Origin: an uncultured Prevotellaceae bacterium
GTDB taxonomy: Bacteria > Bacteroidota > Bacteroidia > Bacteroidales > Bacteroidaceae
Assembly: GCA_902776195.1 (NCBI GenBank)
Contig: CACYPF010000002.1
Location: forward strand, 1-64,000
Direction: 5' to 3'
DNA: 64,000 nucleotides
How positions within the stretch are numbered: the stretch's first letter is position 1; each line of letters starts with the position of its first letter. The notes beneath the pieces were generated by a model. It was not told the DNA's origin and made no database searches. It saw only the letters and a list, made by a program, of their open reading frames with translations. Positions 60,117 to 64,000 of the stretch are shown here, in pieces. Position numbers and translations under genes: made by a program.

Positions 60117-63100
60117 ATGAAAAGAACATTACCTTTATTTTTCTTACTGGTTACCTGTTCTGTCGTGATAGCACAGAATGTGACAATTCAGAAAATCCTG
60201 CCAGGAACCCTTGGCAAGGAAATCTTGAGACAAGTGGACAATCTGAGCGATGTGGAGAGTCTCATCGTCCTGAGTGGTACATTGGGGGACAATGACTTTG
60301 AACTGTTGCAGAATACGATGCCCAACTTAAAGCATCTTGATTTAGGAGGTATCAGTAACACCACACTGGCTACCACATTGGGTCCAAAGCCTCTGTTGGA
60401 GTCACTCATCCTTCCACAGCATCTCACTTACCTGCCACCACTGGGCAATATCCCTTCAATAAAAGAACTTGATATACCCGCATCTGTTGTCCGTATTGGA
60501 AAAGAAGTGTTAGGTAATCAAGAATCATTCACGGGCTTTAATGGCTACTTCCACAAACAACTGCGCCAACTGATTCTCCACGAAGGACTGAAAGTGATAG
60601 ATGATGGTGCCTTTAATAATTGTGACAGTCTGCGCCAGATTGTTCTACCCTCAACACTCATAAAAGCTACCAATGCCTTTCCAGGTTGCGACAGTCTGAA
60701 AGATGTCACCTGTCTGGCACCTGTGCCACCACTGTTGGCAAATATTGAACGCTATTCACAATGGAATTACGACAAGCAAGCTTACGAAATCACCAAGCGG
60801 TATGAAGATGGCGAAGGACTTTTCCGATGCTATCGAGGCGATGAAACGACTGACAGAAAGATGTATGGGCGTGTACTGACCATTCCGTCAACGGGGAATT
60901 ATGTATTAGAACGCGGATGGGATCATTTCCAATCTTTCCGCAACTATGACGGTGAACCAGCCAAGAACTATAGGGTTGCCTTCAACTATTCACTGATTGG
61001 CGATGATATACCTACTAACAAACCAAACCTGACACTTGCGCATGGCTTCTTAAAGAATCCCGATATCCCTACCCAGAATGACTTGGTCTATGCCGGTAAG
61101 ATGCTACTGAGAAGTAGTCAGACACTCTCCCTCGGCACTTATATCCATGAGACCGATCAGGACGAGACTGCCCTTCTCTCAACATCGACCTCTGGGAATT
61201 TCTTAGCAACTCGTGATGATGTTTGGCCATCACTTTATACAGATGGACCGATGCGTGCTGACAGCGTCAAGGTCTCAATGCGGTTCACTCAGTGGAGCAC
61301 CTCACATGGTTATTGGGCTTTCACTTCCCTGCCTTTTGATGCAAAAATCAGTGACATGCACATTACGGGGGGAAAGAGTGTTCAATGGGCTATCCGTAAA
61401 TATGCAGGTCAAAAAAGAGCCAATGCCCAGTTTGACGAGGTTTGGGTAAAACAGACTAATGACAGCACGCTCCATGCCGGAGAGGGCTTCATTATCTCCG
61501 TCACCTTCGACTGGGAAAAGTGTGACGGTGCTACACTGGTTTTTACAGCGCAGAACAACGCCACTAAAAATCGTATCTTCACGAATCAAGATGTACAGAT
61601 TCCCCTGCAACAATATGCCGCTCAGGCTGACTGTGACCGTTCTTGGAATCTGGTGGGTAATCCCTATCCTTGTTTCTATAGCACCAAATATTTCTTACCA
61701 GGTGTTCCCTTTACCGTTTATGATAAGAAGACTCAGCGCTATCGCACCTATAGTCCCATAGACGATGACTATGTGCTCAATCCCTTCGAGAGTTTCTTCA
61801 TCCAGCGCCCTTTGGGATACGAAAAATTAGACATGCCGCAATACGGCCGTTTCCAGTCGATAGAGGAATACGAAGCGTTTATGAAAGAACTGGATGCGTC
61901 AAGTTCCAATAGCCGCCGTCGAGCGCCATCCCATAACCTCCATCCAGACAGAAAAGTGTTCAATCTTCAATTGCTTCGTAAGAACGAGCTGATAGATCGC
62001 ACCCGACTTGTGATTAACCCCGATGCCACAGCAAACTATGAGATTGGAGTGGATGCCACTAAATTTCAAGAGATAGACAACAACCATACCATATTATATA
62101 TAATAGGATCAGATGCAACACATTACGCTATCAGCGAACAGTGTTTGAACGAAGGGGAACAGGTAAAGCTGGGCGCTTATTTTGCTGAAGAAGGCGAATA
62201 CAGTATCATTGCTGATTCCTCCTTGGTATTGACAGACTTTAAGACAGGTATCACTACCCTGCTTAACCAACCCTATCACTTCACAGCGCCGACCGGTGTT
62301 TGCGACAACCGATTTGTTATTGCTCGTGCTGCCTCTCGTGCTGCTGGTTATCAGAATGGCAATGTGACAGCAGACGATGTGCAGTATCGGTTAGACTACA
62401 ACGGACAAGCCTACATTACCAGTATTGATGCACAGAAAGAGACTGTAGAGATTCCAGCCTTCGTCACATATAACGGAATGCGATATCGCGTATCCTCCTT
62501 CTCTATGAGTGCTTTGCGGGATGGAAATAGTGGAGCACGCAATACGGCTGTTCGGCACCTGATTCTTCCCTCTACCATTACGCAAATCAATGACAGTTAC
62601 ATCTCAGACGACGATGCCTTGGAGAGCATCACCCTTTATGCTCTCTTTCCTCCGGAGAATTATTTTAAGATTTACGATAATTACGAAAAATATCACACCT
62701 TCAAGCTTTACGTACCTCGGGCGGTCGTTGACGATTTCAAGACAACCAAGGGTTGGTGGGAGTTGCAGAATATTCTGCCTGCTGAGACAGATGCCGACAT
62801 CATTGCTGTAGAACAGGGTTACATCACTTACGATGACAGTAATCGGCCAACTAACACGCCCCAGCTGTTGCTTTACGACGATGCTTATCACCATCATGGT
62901 GGACACATCGAAGTTAAAGGCAGCCAGACACTCGCTCTTAAAAACTTCGAATCCAACATCACCATCAGTTCCATAGTAAATGCAACCGATTTGCGTAATG
63001 CCAACGATGACTTCTGTAGTTCATTGATCAACACTACGGCTATTACAGCACAGAATCTTGCTGTCAACCTCACAGGTCAGCATGGAATGCGCAGTGACTG

Positions 63101-64000
63101 GTATTACCTCTGTCTTCCCTATGCCCTACGTCCCAACGACATGACGGCTACACTTCCTTTCGTGACCTCTCTGTTACGATACGACAGTCAAAGTCGCGCC
63201 GCTGGCAATGCGCAATCCACAAACTCGTATAATGCGTCAGGCAACTGGAAGGAGGTTGGAGCCAACGACATTATTCCTGCTGGTGAAGGCTTTATCTTGA
63301 GTTATATAACAGCGACTCCCCAATACAGCAACTACTATGATTTCCAATTGAAGTTGCCCGCCCAGACAGTGACAAACGATATGTTTGCCCAACAGCGCAC
63401 CATTACATTGAAGGATTATCCTGCTACGAATGTGGAAGACCGTGGATGGAATTTGGTAGGAAATACATTCCCTGCCTACTATCAAATGTCAGCCAGTGAC
63501 ATCAAAGTGCCGTATATGGTTTATGGAAAAGATACAGAATTCGAAACTTCTGATTATTATACCAAACATTATTATACCTACACGCGCGATGACGATGATA
63601 TGCTGCTGAAACCCTTCCAGGCATTCTTCGTGCAGTATAATGACGTGCAGCCAACCATCAATATGCCGGCATCAGGGCGCTATCATAGCTATCCACAGTT
63701 CTTAGCCAGCCAACCATCTGGCAGTCAAGCTTTGCGTCGTGCGGCAGAAGAAAACAGACAACTCTTTGATATTCATGTGATTGGTGACGGACAGCACGAT
63801 CGTACACGTATCGTACTTAATGAGAGGGCTCAAATAGCCTTTGAACCTACCTGTGATGCTCCAAAGCTGATGTCACAAGGAATGTCGATGCTTTACACAT
63901 TGGAAGATGATAAACTTTTGAGCATCAACGAGCGTCCTACACCAGCTGAAGGCATCACTCTTTGTTTGGATGTTGCCATTGAAGGTGATTATACCCTATC
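60117..64000 (+). CDS. Large BspA-type leucine-rich-repeat surface protein, incomplete at window end
   Basis: At least 1294 residues; the frame is open to the window edge. The signal peptide is MKRTLPLFFLLVTCSVVIAQ. LRR_5/BspA-type repeats occupy about residues 40-200 (LKHLDLGGI, LLESLILPQHLTYL, LRQLILHEGLKVIDDGAFNNC, LRQIVLPSTL) and return near 780-870. Between and after them is a duplicated beta-rich module (about 398-600 and 995-1195). Each copy carries WNLVGN(P/T)(Y/F)P, then PYxVYxK-like and LxPFxxFF(I/V)Q segments and a MPxxGRxxS strand. BspA-like proteins bind host or microbial surface partners. The gene faces the propeller-LytTR regulator and has a LytTR-like site before its promoter, so it is probably the regulated target. 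Confidence 0.85.
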   Translation, partial: MKRTLPLFFLLVTCSVVIAQNVTIQKILPGTLGKEILRQVDNLSDVESLIVLSGTLGDNDFELLQNTMPNLKHLDLGGISNTTLATTLGPKPLLESLILPQHLTYLPPLGNIPSIKELDIPASVVRIGKEVLGNQESFTGFNGYFHKQLRQLILHEGLKVIDDGAFNNCDSLRQIVLPSTLIKATNAFPGCDSLKDVTCLAPVPPLLANIERYSQWNYDKQAYEITKRYEDGEGLFRCYRGDETTDRKMYGRVLTIPSTGNYVLERGWDHFQSFRNYDGEPAKNYRVAFNYSLIGDDIPTNKPNLTLAHGFLKNPDIPTQNDLVYAGKMLLRSSQTLSLGTYIHETDQDETALLSTSTSGNFLATRDDVWPSLYTDGPMRADSVKVSMRFTQWSTSHGYWAFTSLPFDAKISDMHITGGKSVQWAIRKYAGQKRANAQFDEVWVKQTNDSTLHAGEGFIISVTFDWEKCDGATLVFTAQNNATKNRIFTNQDVQIPLQQYAAQADCDRSWNLVGNPYPCFYSTKYFLPGVPFTVYDKKTQRYRTYSPIDDDYVLNPFESFFIQRPLGYEKLDMPQYGRFQSIEEYEAFMKELDASSSNSRRRAPSHNLHPDRKVFNLQLLRKNELIDRTRLVINPDATANYEIGVDATKFQEIDNNHTILYIIGSDATHYAISEQCLNEGEQVKLGAYFAEEGEYSIIADSSLVLTDFKTGITTLLNQPYHFTAPTGVCDNRFVIARAASRAAGYQNGNVTADDVQYRLDYNGQAYITSIDAQKETVEIPAFVTYNGMRYRVSSFSMSALRDGNSGARNTAVRHLILPSTITQINDSYISDDDALESITLYALFPPENYFKIYDNYEKYHTFKLYVPRAVVDDFKTTKGWWELQNILPAETDADIIAVEQGYITYDDSNRPTNTPQLLLYDDAYHHHGGHIEVKGSQTLALKNFESNITISSIVNATDLRNANDDFCSSLINTTAITAQNLAVNLTGQHGMRSDWYYLCLPYALRPNDMTATLPFVTSLLRYDSQSRAAGNAQSTNSYNASGNWKEVGANDIIPAGEGFILSYITATPQYSNYYDFQLKLPAQTVTNDMFAQQRTITLKDYPATNVEDRGWNLVGNTFPAYYQMSASDIKVPYMVYGKDTEFETSDYYTKHYYTYTRDDDDMLLKPFQAFFVQYNDVQPTINMPASGRYHSYPQFLASQPSGSQALRRAAEENRQLFDIHVIGDGQHDRTRIVLNERAQIAFEPTCDAPKLMSQGMSMLYTLEDDKLLSINERPTPAEGITLCLDVAIEGDYTL

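Noticed and set aside
1-64000. tRNA, rRNA or CRISPR array
   Set aside because: No tRNA-like TTCGANNC arms with matching acceptor stems, no rRNA signatures and no regularly spaced direct repeats with unique spacers were found on either strand.

Overview
The window reads as a chromosomal segment of a Prevotella-like member of the Bacteroidales. The evidence is the recurrent Bacteroidetes promoter form (TTTG, 19-20 bases, TAnnTTTG), the families present (DUF4491, DUF5687, DUF4296, DUF3256, a BspA-type surface protein, a C10 streptopain-like protease, a long eukaryote-type IleRS, a FeoA-FeoB fusion), and the many short-spaced or ATGA-overlapping operons. No tRNA, rRNA or CRISPR array was seen.

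Layout. 1-4.8 kb is accessory and partly decayed: phased and inverted repeats, a type I methyltransferase (HsdM) coupled to a Fic protein and to a truncated, frameshifted HsdS, a GNAT/small-protein pair, and a relic of a REP-associated (IS200-like) transposase. 4.8-14.1 kb is an exoprotein locus on the minus strand: a C10 cysteine protease, a broken BlaI-type repressor with two perfect operators, a lipoprotein whose middle resembles leukocidin/hemolysin pore-formers, an unknown secreted protein and a subtilisin-like protease. 14.4-26.4 kb holds a degenerate UDP-GlcNAc 2-epimerase homologue carrying a 7-bp tandem repeat, FeoAB, RlmH, DUF4491, DUF5687, LolA-like, FtsK, a DEDD exonuclease, an RlmI-like methyltransferase and TilS. 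26.4-41 kb is mostly housekeeping (IleS, a cysteine-less DksA-like protein, LspA, a DUF4296 lipoprotein with an out-of-frame overlapping gene, a NupG-type transporter, RsmE, an ABC ATPase, a PaaK-type ligase, IspE, a Pif1-like helicase, MATE) with one candidate small RNA.

41-47 kb contains RmlB, PurT and an amino-deoxysugar set (FdtA-like isomerase, FemAB/GNAT-type acyltransferase, FdtB-like aminotransferase). 47.5-55 kb is a lactate-use locus: lldP-lutA-lutB-lutC on the minus strand and a divergent 1003-residue FAD/Fe-S D-lactate dehydrogenase-type protein. After an SGNH hydrolase and a Bax-inhibitor-1 family protein comes about 0.9 kb of repeat-rich, strongly structured non-coding DNA. The window ends with a membrane-tethered propeller-LytTR regulator facing a very large BspA-type surface protein that runs off the edge.

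The most interesting candidates are (i) the propeller-LytTR regulator with a LytTR-like direct-repeat pair in front of the surface-protein promoter, (ii) the leukocidin-like lipoprotein inside a protease locus, next to a dead repressor with intact twin operators, (iii) the structured non-coding region at 56.8-57.6 kb, and (iv) nested palindromes and a short repeat family between housekeeping genes. All functional statements come from reading motifs; no database search was run.
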